Shown here one piece after another: positions 25,681 through 37,784 of a stretch of 64,000 bases of DNA. The stretch comes from Paragonimus skrjabini miyazakii (taxonomy: Eukaryota > Platyhelminthes > Trematoda > Plagiorchiida > Troglotrematidae): NCBI GenBank assembly GCA_014338405.1, contig JTDE01000102.1:156753-220752 (forward strand), in the 5' to 3' direction. The notes beneath the pieces were generated by a model. It was not told the DNA's origin. It made no database searches and saw only the letters and a program-made list of their open reading frames with translations. The number at the start of each line of letters is the position of its first letter. Positions within the stretch are counted from its first letter, which is position 1. The position numbers were made by a program, and so were the translations under genes.

Positions 25681-25959
25681 GCGTATACACTTCCTTTTGA
25701 AGCAAACCATTACATTGTGTGTAAAGTAAAAGCGAGGGTTTCAGCAAAATTTGTTGGTTTATTTGACTTGTTTCAAATTTACCACCTGTTTTCATAGGAA
25801 GAACAATGTAGGAAGCATTACTTGAGTTTTTTTTTGTTGAGATCCTGGTCAGTGATAATCCAGTAAATATATAAATCAATCGAGATGGGCAAAAAAGTCG
25901 GTCAGTAGAGGATGTGGACTATGTGTGTGCTAACAAATATAAAATTATTATTCCAGATT

Positions 25960-26310
25960 GTGGGCTCGATTGATTTTGAGTCAGGAGGTTTCTTCCATGA
26001 ACTTTTTCCGAATATATAGGTCACATTTACACAGTTGGATACTAATGGCCTCAGCAACTGCAAGATTCAATAGTCAAACATCTTCGATTAACTTGTCACT
26101 TGGTAGATAACCTGAGAGGTCTCTTTTTTACTAACTGGAGGATTATAGTTGATTAGTTGAATGACACTCACGCTTCAACTCGGTTTTCCTGCACAACTGT
26201 TCAACCGTGAGGATGATGATCACATACTACGTAAAGCAATTGCCTTTTAGTGTCACCGGTGTATGCTGTTAGACAAGAGCAGCCAGTCAGTTTGCTGTAG
26301 ATTGGGAAAG
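25960..26310 (-). pseudogene. PLE-D: second, more decayed GIY-YIG remnant next to PLE-C
   Basis: On the minus strand YTGDTKRQLLYVVCDHHPHG (about 26268-26209) occupies the position of YIGRTxRQLxxRVxEHHPxWL. About 100 bases on, LLNLAVAEAISIQLCKCDLYIRKKFMEE (about 26085-26000) carries the terminal AEAISI...LC.QK.F block, in a different frame. The sequence ggatactaatggcctcagca at 26037 repeats the one at 25386, which is the AEAIS-encoding part of PLE-C. The two fragments lie in the same orientation about 650 bp apart. No hammerhead-like core was found after this copy. Confidence 0.6.
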
Positions 26311-29300
26311 TTTGCCTTTAAATTGTGACATGATAACAGTGGTTGAGTTGATGTCCATGAACAAACGGTAGCAAATTAAATTCCTCCGATTGATCTTTTG
26401 AATTTTCTTTAGATAAATTCAGCCATAAATATCTCTTGAAGGATCGACTGTTAAGCTTTTTTACATATTCAGTTGGTAACGTGTCCCACCTTTTCCTACT
26501 TCTGAACGAACTGGACAGCTACTTCATACAGTCTTTTCTTGCAGAAAGTTTAGCTGAGCTTGAAAATGTAATTCTTCGTCTCCTTTACACCCAACACATC
26601 AGACATTGCATGTGGTTTTGTCTTTGGTTTGACGGAGCGAAATTGTCGGAGTGCACGTACTAACCACATCAAGTCTGATTCCTGTGTACCATTCATTGTA
26701 ATGAGCCATCTTTCTTCCCCAGTATGCTAACCTTCAGAATTGTGTGATTCCTTGAGCTGAAAAACTGACATTTTCTCACCGACGATAGAATATGAATTAT
26801 TGGTTGATTACACTGAGTTGACTGGTCTCCAGCTTGCTCATGATACGTCCTCTGGAAAAGGAAACGGAGGCAAGTTCACTGACACACCATTTCCCTGTCA
26901 GTAAATAGAAATTAAACGGTATTTATGCAACGCATCAATAGTTCTGCCTATTCGTATATTAGGATGCTAACGTCTGTTTTACGTCCAAACTCATGCGTTA
27001 GGTGGTCGCATGTTTGTTGCGGAGGTGTCTTTGTAATTATCGAAGTGTTGTCTGATGAAAACATCGTTTGCTTGTTAAGTTCTGATCATGAAGTACGTCG
27101 ATGCAGTGTAATCATTTACGGTGTCGTTATTTCGTTAATTCAAACGTGATGGACTTAAACAAAACTGATAAATCATTTGGTCGAAACACGTTGCATAAAT
27201 CTAAATTGTCTCAGTTACACTCCAGGTAGAACGTATAGTCTACTGATTCACGTTCAATTATGGTGGATGTAGTCAAAGTTAGGGATGTTGATAATTCCCG
27301 TTTGTATTCTTCTCTGCAAGTCTTTGAACATATTCACTCACACAACTAATGTGTTATCTTTCTCTCTTTTGATCATTATGAATGTCCAACTACCAGCTAA
27401 CACACAACACATTTTGGCAACATAACCAGCGAATTTTAGTAAAACGGTTCCCGTTTCTTTATCTGACCTGGAACGCTTGGTTCACTCCTTTTCCTTTAAC
27501 GATGTCAGTGAGCTTATACGTTACTTGATTATGAGCTCTGCAACTTTGTGATGAATATCTTTCGTGCCAATAGCACGAGGTGACTGAACTTGACCTCAGT
27601 CTATTTTCGTTTAAGGCTGATGACGGAGTTCGCATAACTAACTAATCATATGTGTTGATGAAATAAACTTATAGACCAAATCGATCTCTCTCACGACGTG
27701 AACAATTAAAGTTAAACCGAAACAGTGATGCTGCGCCAGAAGAGCAGTTGTAAACACAACATTCTAAAATAATTTTGACCCCAGAACATAATTCCAATGG
27801 ATTCAGTTTCATCATTATGATATTACATCACATTCTCGCACTTGTAATGATACAAAGATCAATATCTGGTTCATATCTTCTAATACATCCTTCAGTGCCT
27901 ATTGCAAACATTCACAACCTCGGACCGCTAATCAACGGAACTCACAATCTAGAGGATTGATTTTGTATCAACTAACAAACACTCAGTCTAAATCTTCTGT
28001 TGGTTGATTCTCCTTACCAACTGGATCAACGTTTCCACATTTATTCTGCTAAAAGTAACCTGATTTTCAACCACATAAAACAAATCCACCAAGTCATCTT
28101 TTGGTTTTCATATCTGTTCGTCATCCTATTGATCGTGAAAGCTCGCTCAGTATCTTGACAGCTCATGGAAAACCCGATTTAATAGGCTTCACCATAGCAA
28201 CTGTTCGTCATGTGTACCCAACCATCTTGGGATAAGTCCTGGTGAAAGGGATGCTGGGTTTATCTCCCCTCTCAAAAGTTAGTACGTAAACTGGCTTTTT
28301 CTGTTTCAGTCAGACTTTTTCGGTTAAAATCCGTTCAATTTACAATTCGCTTTCATCCGCATATTTTGATTGATAAGTCTGCAAACGCTGACTGCTGTTT
28401 CTCATTATCCGTTTTCCATTAGCACAAGGGTATTTGGTGTTCATTTCGAAGAGCAAAGAGTTGAGACAACTTAAACTATTGAGTACGTGACTAAATCCGA
28501 TGAAAAATCAATTTCATGGCTTCACAGGATCAGCCGATAAGTTAATGAATGTACGAATTATATATATATACACCTTGCCTGGGCAAATTAACCAGTTCGA
28601 AAGTGTGGTTTTTTGTAGATAGTGCATGTTGTACAGGAGTACATGTTTTAATTTTGTGAAGATGGTGTTTGCCAGTCGCAAATCTTTATTCTTTTTGCAA
28701 CAGTACCACTTGCTGTCCGCCTGTGGTCAGTTATTAAGGAAATTGACTATTTTACAGCTAGGCATTCTCAAAAATCGTTTTTCCTTTCGAATGATGGTGA
28801 AATGTTTAGCTGTCCCGGGGATTTAATAACCAATTAAGGCAGCTTGTAAACCGGCCTTATAGAACTGCAACGACTTCGTCACCATTAGCATGTTGATATT
28901 GACTACTTAACTGTCATAAGTTGAACCGGTCTATATAAGTTGGTTAACGAAGTTCAAGGACCTACTTGACCATCATTTGATTTGCTTCCCCAATAGTGGG
29001 AATATCCATCGACGTACAGGAGCAATAAACCTGAGCAGTCAACACAATATTTAGAGGATGAGCAAATTTATATTGAAAACGTTATGATGCTATTTACACT
29101 TGCAAATCGAATCAAAATAGCAACTCTACTTTTGTGTGGTTGTTGTACACCTTGTACTGCTTTGCTTACAGCCAAACAGAATAACGGTGAAAATATCAGT
29201 CATGTTCGAAGTGCAATTTCTGTTTAAATACAGTGCATTTAAGACCGATCCGAGTTAGACTGTCATGAAGACGGTTTCTAAAATAGGGTTGTGAAACAAC

Positions 29301-32300
29301 ACTCCAGATGATATTGAACAGTGAGTGTGAATAAAGTACAACTTCAACTGAGCATGTATTCAGGCTGTCGGACTGAAGCGTTGACTTATATTAGCCGATG
29401 GTTCTGCGACTTTCAATCACGTGACATGTCACCTAGCCATCATCGCACTTATTTGCACGATAAGCACTAATTTCTATTGAGTCAACCTTGGAAAATAATA
29501 ACAAAACTGACACAAAGTTTGAATTTCACGTGTTAATAGTTCCGTGTCAATTTCTTGCATACATCAACGCCTAACAATTCGATCGGTACGACTACCACTG
29601 TATCAGCGAGCTCTCAGACTGATGATATATTTCACTACTCCAGTGAATATATCTCTCTCTATACTAATATTGTTTAACGAATTCTCACTCCTGTCTTCAG
29701 AGGAAGTTTCGAGCAAAATAACGGAAATGCTGTCAGCTGCTACAGGAAGGGGTTTCGTTTAATATTTAGCCTCCTCATCCTCACATTTTTCTTCTGTTGA
29801 ATTTACACTTGGTTAATTATTCGGTAGTGAGTGCGGTAAAACGACCATTTGGACCATTTACCTACATTTTATCTTGATGTCAACTGAAAAATCTGTCTAC
29901 ATTCCAATATCCCCAATCCTACTGACTTCCCAACATACTGCCTCCAACCATTCTCCGAAATATTGGGATCCCACACCATTTCTAAAACTATCGAACCGGA
30001 AACGGCTAGCTTGAACTAGTGTTTTAATCTTTGGGATGCGCCAGTAACTAGCTGAAACCCCTGTCACTACTCCATCGTACGGCTTACCAACCGAGCGCCT
30101 GTTCAAAGCACGTACACATAGCGATCGGTTACTCACTGTCGCCCCTTGATTGATCACCGCCAAGGAGTTGACAATTATGAATGACATAGTCGTCCGCTGG
30201 TAGGCCTACTGACTCCAACTTCTGGTCCATCTGGTCCACCGAGGTGAATTCACCCTTTAATGTGAATGAGAAAGTGAACGATGGAAGTGTTCACCGGTAG
30301 CAGATACCCAACCGTGTTGGGGCGTTGTGTAACGCGATTTTGCACTTGCACAAATAATCCAGTTCAGGTGACTGCAAGCTTGAAGTAAAATAATTCATCT
30401 AACATTCTTTGTGCAGGCAATGTCATCTGGCAACAAAAGTTTGGTGACGATTGAAAATCACTCAGAACTTTGTGCGTTCAGAGAGGATTACAGCTTAACA
30501 CAGTTGGGCCAAAGGTTTACTGTGCGCCAGATCCGAAGCAACTAGCATCAGTGATACTACGAGTCGTATGGAATCCTGTCTGAAAAAGAGATCTGCGTTC
30601 TGCCGGTGAACCTAAACTCCATACTACATTTTTTCGTGAGGCATTCATTAGGAATTTTAGAAGGTTGCCTAGTTTTGCACTTAACTTGATTATTGATAAA
30701 TAAAAATTTTCGGAAAATTAGCTGTATACCCGTACACCATATCTAAAAACAAAAAGTGTGGCACCATCAGTCGAATGTGCAATAAACCACGCCATAATCT
30801 TAGTCCATTTTGTTGTCAAGTCTCGTCGGAGTGTGGTAAGTGATACAACTTGAGGTTGATATCTACCTTATGGCATAAACGATACCAAATAACAGTCGAG
30901 AACTTACTGACGGAACCAATACATATTTAGTTTAGTTTAGTGTTGGAAAGTCTACACAAATATAACGGGTGTTGACATAGTATGCAACCAGTAATATTGA
31001 TCGAAGTGAAAATGTAGATTTGATAAAAAAGGATTGAATGAAGTCTGTGGATTATTCGGTCACATAAACCAGCCTAAAATTAAACACGAAAATGAACAAC
31101 GACTACAACTACAGCATTACTAACTGATCAAAAGGTTGGTTAACTGTTTCCGGAGGCACAGTTGGTATATCGGGACTGCTTCCATGATGCTTTTTGTCTG
31201 TTTTACCTTGGGTCTGTTAATACTTTGAATGCGGTTTCTCAATCCATCAAATACCCCGTTGTCTAGGAGACTTTTTGTACTGACATTAGTCAAGCAAACT
31301 AACCCTCAAATTCTACAGCCGCTGGAATATATACATGTTCGTAAACATGTTAAAGTGCTTAGCAGTTCTGTTACCGTACACTGTTTCCCAGATTGTTGTT
31401 TTTGCTTCCCGATTTGTTTGCATTTTGTCAGACTTTTCAGGTGGAATTAGTATTCATAAAACATGATAACTGATAGATCTTCAATTTCAAGGTTATCCAT
31501 TTTACATCGTCATTGCTTTTAACCTTCGTTTGAGTTGCATGATTTTTTAATCATATATTACGGTCCCTATGCTCGTAATGCTTTTCAATCCATCACCGGT
31601 TCTGTGCTGCTAATCGGTTAATATACCTCCGTTGTATCATGTTGTTTCCATCTTGGTCAACTGACTGACTCTCCAAGATCATTTTCGCCTTGCTACTTGC
31701 CCGCAATATATGCCGTGCTCAGTGAGTGGGCAAAAATACCAGTTTAAATCTGATTGATATATCATCGCGCACGACAGTTTACGCGGTGTTATTTTTCCTT
31801 AAATTGATTAGTGGGAACACTCTTTAAGGACGTCGCAAAATATTTTGAGCTGAAACATTTTTATCAGTTAACAGACTCGATCAGAATAGATTTTCCTTGA
31901 TTAATATTGTTTAGAAATGAGACCCAATTGTGAAAAATCAGCTGGATTGGAAACAGTGAAAGAAACACCATGCCCAAACACGGACTGGCGGTTCCGTTGA
32001 CTCAATTCAGGTGGTTCTGCCGACTGCAGTGTGCTAAGTGAATATAAACGCATGGTCTTGTCTTAATGATTCAAAGCTTGTATAGTAATACATCAAAACC
32101 AAAATTCCTACTGCTCGTCAACAACTTGCTAATCTCACGCCAACCATCAGCGCCTACTTTTCGACTGACCCGATGTGAAGACGGGCGAAATAACCGATTT
32201 CCGCCTGGTTAGGAAGTGAAAAAGTCATGAGCAATCCATGATCACTACTCAGCCAGTTCACCGACTGTGTGAATCTTTGACCCAGAGAAGAAAGTATAGT

Positions 32301-34399
32301 ACTGAACGAGGTCAGGACAACCGACTTTCTGTTCAAGCACTAAACCGGAGGCGCGTTTTTACTTTCGCTAGAGAACTACCCTGTTGTGAAGCGTTTTGAT
32401 GCATCATCCAAACCGACAACAATCGCTGAACGATTTCTACCCATTCAAGTTGTCCCAGATTGACTCATACAGACATCAAACTACCAACTGTCACTACCGA
32501 TGGATTTCCACGGACACAGCTGGCCAGTTAGACTTTTGGCATCTTCAGGATCGAAAACGACCCCCAGTTGAATTAACGGTAGAACAGACGGCTAGCTCCA
32601 CAAGTGGTCCAAGAATCAGGTTCTTCGTTATGTGACCGGACCCCAAGCAGCAGACACATTCTTTCCAGAAGTAAACTGACCGGAGGAGAAAAATGTTTTC
32701 CAGGGTAACAGCCGTTACGCGCTAGTTTGGTGAATAGGAAAAACAGACAGGCAGACAGGGAAATAATTATGAACCTCTGAAAAACTCATTTCCGTGAGGA
32801 ACTTGATTGAGATAGTGAGATGTAAATCACGACGTTCTCAGAGGCAAAATAAACAATGTAATCTTAACAAAAATCATACGTCTTTCAGATTTGGCATTTT
32901 CACAGTTCGCCAAGATGAGTTATATCGCAATCACATAAATGACACGCATCAGTTGATATTGTGAATTATGCAGTACATTATTCTTATTTGTCAATCTTTC
33001 AGGAGTAGATGGCTATTGAGAACTTTGTGTGGTTGTGTAATACGCAAACAAAGTTCCTCTCATACTTGACTCTACCATATTATAAATAGGCTTTGAGTAG
33101 ATGCCATGCAAACGTCTGAGATAGTATACACTGAGAAATCCATTTGCCGGAGGAGTTTTTGTACAGATGAATGTATAATAAGTGTTTTGTTAGGCACGAT
33201 GAGACTGCAATATTTTGAAGATAGAGCTGTTTTCAGAGCGGTGAAAATCAGAAGTGCATTGAACATGTCCCTGATAACCGTACTTATCCTTCTTCAATTT
33301 GACTTCGGGTTCTACACTATACTGGTCCCAAATATCCACATCGGCAATAAAGGTTACAACGTCTTTGAATGCAAAGAAATCGAGTTCCAAGAATGAGTTA
33401 ATAGTGAAGGTGGCATCACATCTGCAGTTTGATTCCTCTGACGATGTTTGACAGCCACGTGAGCGTCGGCATCTGTGGGCTACAAACCAGCACTAAATTG
33501 CATTAGTTTGATGTACAGGTCAGAAGTGTTCCTGGTAAGGTTTCGTAACCAGGTGTGTGAAATTGTTACTACTGCGGAGTATCGCAAGCCGACACAGTCA
33601 TGTGTGCGTGTGTGGTAAAGGGTTTCACGCCATGCTAAGTTTGCTTCTTAGTTGTAATCGTCCGGGCTGCAGACATCGGGTTGAAGGCAACGCAGTGAAG
33701 TCGTTCGGATGGGAGATGATTTGAAGCCCGTTGCAGGATCGTACCTGTTGTTGTTGACGTCACTGTGGATGTGAAATCTTCTACTTATAGTCTTTTGAGA
33801 TTGAAATTGGTGTATTCAGAGGCATTCAGAAATGATACCGAAGTAAAGGAATGTGTCTGACGTATCTTTGTAAAACCGCGATCAAATTTTACAGTTACTG
33901 CTTACTGCTCATTCTAGGGATTTAAGCGCTTTTTTATGGATGGTGATAAGATATATTTGATGAGTTGATCTTGGTGGTAGATGCATCCGAAAGTTTCCGA
34001 CCCTTCACTAGAGTTTTACGGGAGCTATCGTTAACCCATATGGCATTTTTATCAAATCTTTAAATTCACCTTTTGACAAGACTCCTCTCCAGTTAAATGG
34101 TCTACCTAGAATTTGACTGCTGTAGAAAACGCATACATCATGTTGTTTTTACTTACTCTTAAGGATCACTCATCAAGAACAACTTTACGTCTTTTTCAGT
34201 CTGCATACGGGTGGATGCATTGCGCCTTCGAGTGATTCTGATCAAACCAACTTCAAGCATCATACATCATACATATGTTCCAGTTTGACTGCCAGTGTGC
34301 GTCAGAAAGGAGGCGGAAATATGCTAGTATCAATCTATAACACTTGGCCACCTGGTGTTTAAGGCATAATTAAAAACAAAGGAAGTTAAAATGTTAATC
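26311..34399. other. Eight kilobases without a supported gene
   Basis: No open frame above 100 codons and no copy of the PLE, LINE or short repeat was recognised. A short TA run is at 28560-28573. The segment 32100-32660 is less AT-rich and has a 79-codon frame (32396-32635) that could not be placed. The segment 33420-33740 is also G-rich without a clear origin. Both may be remnants of unrecognised elements. Confidence 0.5.
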
Positions 34400-34957
34400 T
34401 AAGGCCATTACAAACGTTTACGGAGGACAAAGGGTTACCTTGACAAGCACCTCTTTCTAGGAAAAAGTAGCGGTTTTTGCCAGACGTGTATGTCGGAGGT
34501 AGGTAGCTTCCTAAAATGGTAGGGGAACCGTGGGCACTGAGGGTGCTTATTCGGGGATCATGGGAAGTGTGGTCAAAGGCTCTAGACATATTATTTTTTA
34601 CAAATGAACATCTGCGGTGGGCTCTATGAGAACTCTGGAGCAAGCTATAGAGACTGGTCCCCAGTTCAAATGCTTCAGGAAGCCAAATGTAAGAGGCCTC
34701 GTGACTATCAAAGAAACATAAATCGAACAAAAGTTAGATAAAGTAACCCGAGTGGAAATCGCAGTTACGGATGTAATAGGAAAAGCGTTCTCGTGGGGAA
34801 TAAGCTGTTTAGTAATCAATAACAAATTGCAAGGTGCTGTCAGTGATTTAGCTTGTAAATGGGCTATGTCAATAGTTGGGAGGCGGCCAGGATTCGGGCT
34901 CAGATCCTTCCAAGGAACAAACTGTCTTGGTGACTTACGTTTCGGAGAGCGAAGCAA
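34400..34957 (-). pseudogene. Reverse transcriptase fragment, R2-like non-LTR style
   Basis: On the minus strand the frame from 34730 gives NNMSRAFDHTSHDPRISTL, then AHGSPTILGSYL, then RGACQGNPLSSV. These correspond to palm motif A (DxSxAFDxxSHxxL), the following helix, and the GxxQGxPLSPxLF motif B. In the overlapping frame from 34957, NAFPITSVTAIS and FGFLKHLNWGP stand where PITV and the QxGF motif belong, so one frameshift separates the halves. The first catalytic Asp of motif A reads Asn. The YADD motif is missing because similarity stops near 34400. The combination AFD-x-x-SH with C-Q-G-N-P-L-S suggests the R2/NeSL side of non-LTR reverse transcriptases, but R4 or another clade is possible. 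It is inactive. Confidence 0.6.
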
Positions 34958-37597
34958 CGATGTTACGATTGCACTGGATCATACTGTGTAGAAGACGAAT
35001 GTAAAAGGCCTCGGAGCACTAAACACCATACTTCAAGAGTCTGTACATTCGAGAAGCTTCCGTTTGCTACCGGCGGATATACTCCTCTATTGACTATCAA
35101 GTATCGTCGCTGCTGTGTCCCTATTTCTTCATACTTGCCCAAGTTTGACCCAATGTACATGGCAACTGCTTTTGGGTCGCTTTCGTCTTGGTGATCTCCG
35201 TGCAACGCGAACCTGTTTTCCGTGTATTTCATTAAGATTCTGTCTCAGGACGGATACAAATTTATCTTTATTCGAGAATGTTGTAGCGTAAATACTGGAT
35301 GGAATGTTTTATTCCTGGATCATGTCTGGAGTTAATTTACTTATGTCATATTCTGTATAGTGTGGTCAAATTGGTTGTCATACGGAGCTGAAACACAACG
35401 AACTGACCGTTCGCTGGTGCCGGTCGCTGGTGCCCAGAATTATGGTCGTTGTTATTACGCTAGACCACTATACTTTGTAAAAGCATGGAAAGAATGATAG
35501 CCATCACTGCTCTATCAATTGTTGGGGGTAAGTTCAGAGTACAAGGTTTGTTCCTTGCACGGTAGACGTGCCTGAACTCAAGTATGCAGCCCTTAATAAC
35601 GTTCACAGTTTAGTGAATGCTGATAAGGGTTATTTGAAGTTAACCGCAAAAATTGCTATACTTAATTCGACAAACAACCGGCAGCTCATTCACAGTGGGC
35701 CAAAACTTTCCATGCATATCCACCAGCAATTTCAATTTCTGCTGACATAGTTATATATGGAATTGAGTGATCCAGTTGAGGTTAGAACTACTTAGATGAT
35801 CGAAGCTTTGATGAACTCTTGTGGGAACTGAGATGTAAACAGGCATGATTTATGATACTGAATGCACAGACGTTCTTTCATCAACTTGCCTTTGAGCTAA
35901 ATGACAGTCCCGCTCGGAAATATTCTGACTATCTGAGATTATACAAAGACGCAAATCATGCGAATTTTCCAGGAATAGCATTTCTTACATTGTGGTCACA
36001 CACATACGTACAACTTACATTAACCATCAAAACAGGGTTCCACAGAAATTAGATAGACAAGCACAACAGTGAAAAATCCAAAGATAACGAGCCCAGAGTA
36101 AAAGAACCCTAAACGTAAGTTGATTTTGAACAAATCGTGGGATTGTGACGTCAGCAGATTGGAAGATGTGTTTTCGGTTACTCCGAGAAATCACAAAAAA
36201 TGAGTCATAAGTGGTGATTATGTCTTGTTTGGAGTACGCACTGTGCCACTGATGACAAAAAGTGTGGTCCTTTGGCTTCTATACAGTTGCCAGGCGTTTC
36301 TAGTCCTGGTTCCCGCCAATTGCAGACATCTCCTCGATAGGAACAGCTAGCTGTGGGTTTTTTCTCCTTGTGTAGCTCATGCTGTAGCTACACGAACATT
36401 TGCAAAAAAGGCGTAATGTGACGGATGTGGGCTGTTTGCTCGTAGCCCAAGAGGCTGGTAAGACTCTGGTTCGCTGTATAATAAATAGTTTTTCGGCGAT
36501 ATACATTCTGACTATAACAACCGCTAGACGCTTTCAAAGATTGCGGTGACTATGCGTGAAAAACAATCTACCAAACTGCCATTATCGTGAAGATGAAAGC
36601 AACAGTATTACCAAAGAAGGGGGTGACAACAGAGTGGACCGTCTTGTTAGAGTTTGCAGGTAGTATAGATAGGCAACAGTGGCAGTCAATGCCAGATGGA
36701 CTTTAACGTCGTCACTGACTGAAGTATGTTACAGAATGTTCCAGTTTATGAGTAGTGATCACCCTCCTTTAAGAACAGCGTTAATTCATGAGAAGCTGAC
36801 TCGGAATTCAAATCCTTGTTCCAATAAGCATGTATTACACAGACCAGCCTAAAAAGTGAGACCGCAGCACAAAGACTTGCTTCGAAAGAGCTGGATGGAA
36901 GAGGAGGTGGGAATAGAAGCAGTCAACAAATTTGACTAATGTTTCGATAAATTTCGGACATACTATCAGTAAACAGTTCATAGCTTCAAGCTCACTGCCA
37001 ACATAATGACTGTTTCTTGACAAACGGTTCTATCTCATCATGAAGACACTGAGCATATATGAAACGGTTCGGTAGTAAGACGCAATTGGTGAACAATATC
37101 ATTCATTCAAACAAAACTGAATATCTCTGTGTTAAATTAGTGGTATGAAATACCGATCAGTCAACAACCTTATGGCTAATCATGTTAGTGGGAAAGTGTA
37201 AAAGGCCGTGTGTGGAATATCATAATAATCACATTCATTAGACACCCGATAAATACTTGTGTTTTCATCTGTTTTGTTAAAAGTTTGAAAAATAGAACTG
37301 AGAAAAGTCAATAAAAACAAAAGCCTAAGAGATAATTAGTTTTTGTCTAGGACACATTCTTATTATCGGACAAGCAAATGAATCAAAGCGGTTTCCTAAA
37401 CCATTGACAAATACAGCGACGCTTTGTGTGCCGAACATAATTAGTGTTCGGATATTCATTAGCACCTCGGTTATTATCGTCCTAAATCTCACCCGGCGAG
37501 CTTGAGATATGTGGGCTCTAGTAATATGATACGCCTAATGAAGAAACAGTGTAAAATGAGACAATAAAATTTGAGGCTACCATGGTTCAACAAACAC
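34958..37597. other. Non-coding, no recognised gene
   Basis: The 89-codon minus frame at 34963-35232 might be upstream sequence of the neighbouring reverse transcriptase fragment, but it shows no motif. At 36370-36440 (minus) CKCSCSYSMSYTRRK slightly recalls the start of a GIY-YIG domain without the rest. Nothing else was seen. Confidence 0.45.
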
Positions 37598-37662
37598 ATC
37601 TGTATAGAACCTAAAGACCAGCAAACAGGTTTTCCATAAAATCTCACCAGACTATTACAGTT
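37598..37662 (-). ncRNA. Hammerhead-ribozyme-like motif (PLE-E 3' flank)
   Basis: On the minus strand CTGGTGA (37650-37644, one substitution from CTGATGA) is followed by 9 nt, GAAA (37634-37631), and a perfect 5-bp stem AACCT...AGGTT (37631-37627 with 37612-37608) around a 14-nt loop. Then comes C (37607), giving a UUC site. TATACAG after the site pairs partly with CTGTAATA before the core. The position, about 140 nt past the nuclease coding end, agrees with the other PLE copies. The core substitution and the mismatched stem I base suggest decay. Confidence 0.45.
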
Positions 37663-37784
37663 ACAAAAGATACTAAAACGATTACATGATAAATTTGGTA
37701 TTGATCAAAATTCACACCATCTCAATTTTGTGTTTGTGGACACCAACTGGGTGATAACTGCCTACATCGATCGGGTGAGTCAGC

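Noticed and set aside
32100..32660. Possible LTR-retrotransposon leader or gag start
   Set aside because: Slightly richer in GC, but no primer-binding site, LTR pair, zinc knuckle or protease motif could be found.
34752..34991. 79-codon plus-strand frame
   Set aside because: It is antisense to the R2-like reverse transcriptase fragment.
36300..36506. Minus-strand frame with CKCSCSYSMSYTRRK considered as a GIY-YIG start
   Set aside because: The Y-x-G triad is not formed and none of the downstream PLE blocks follow.
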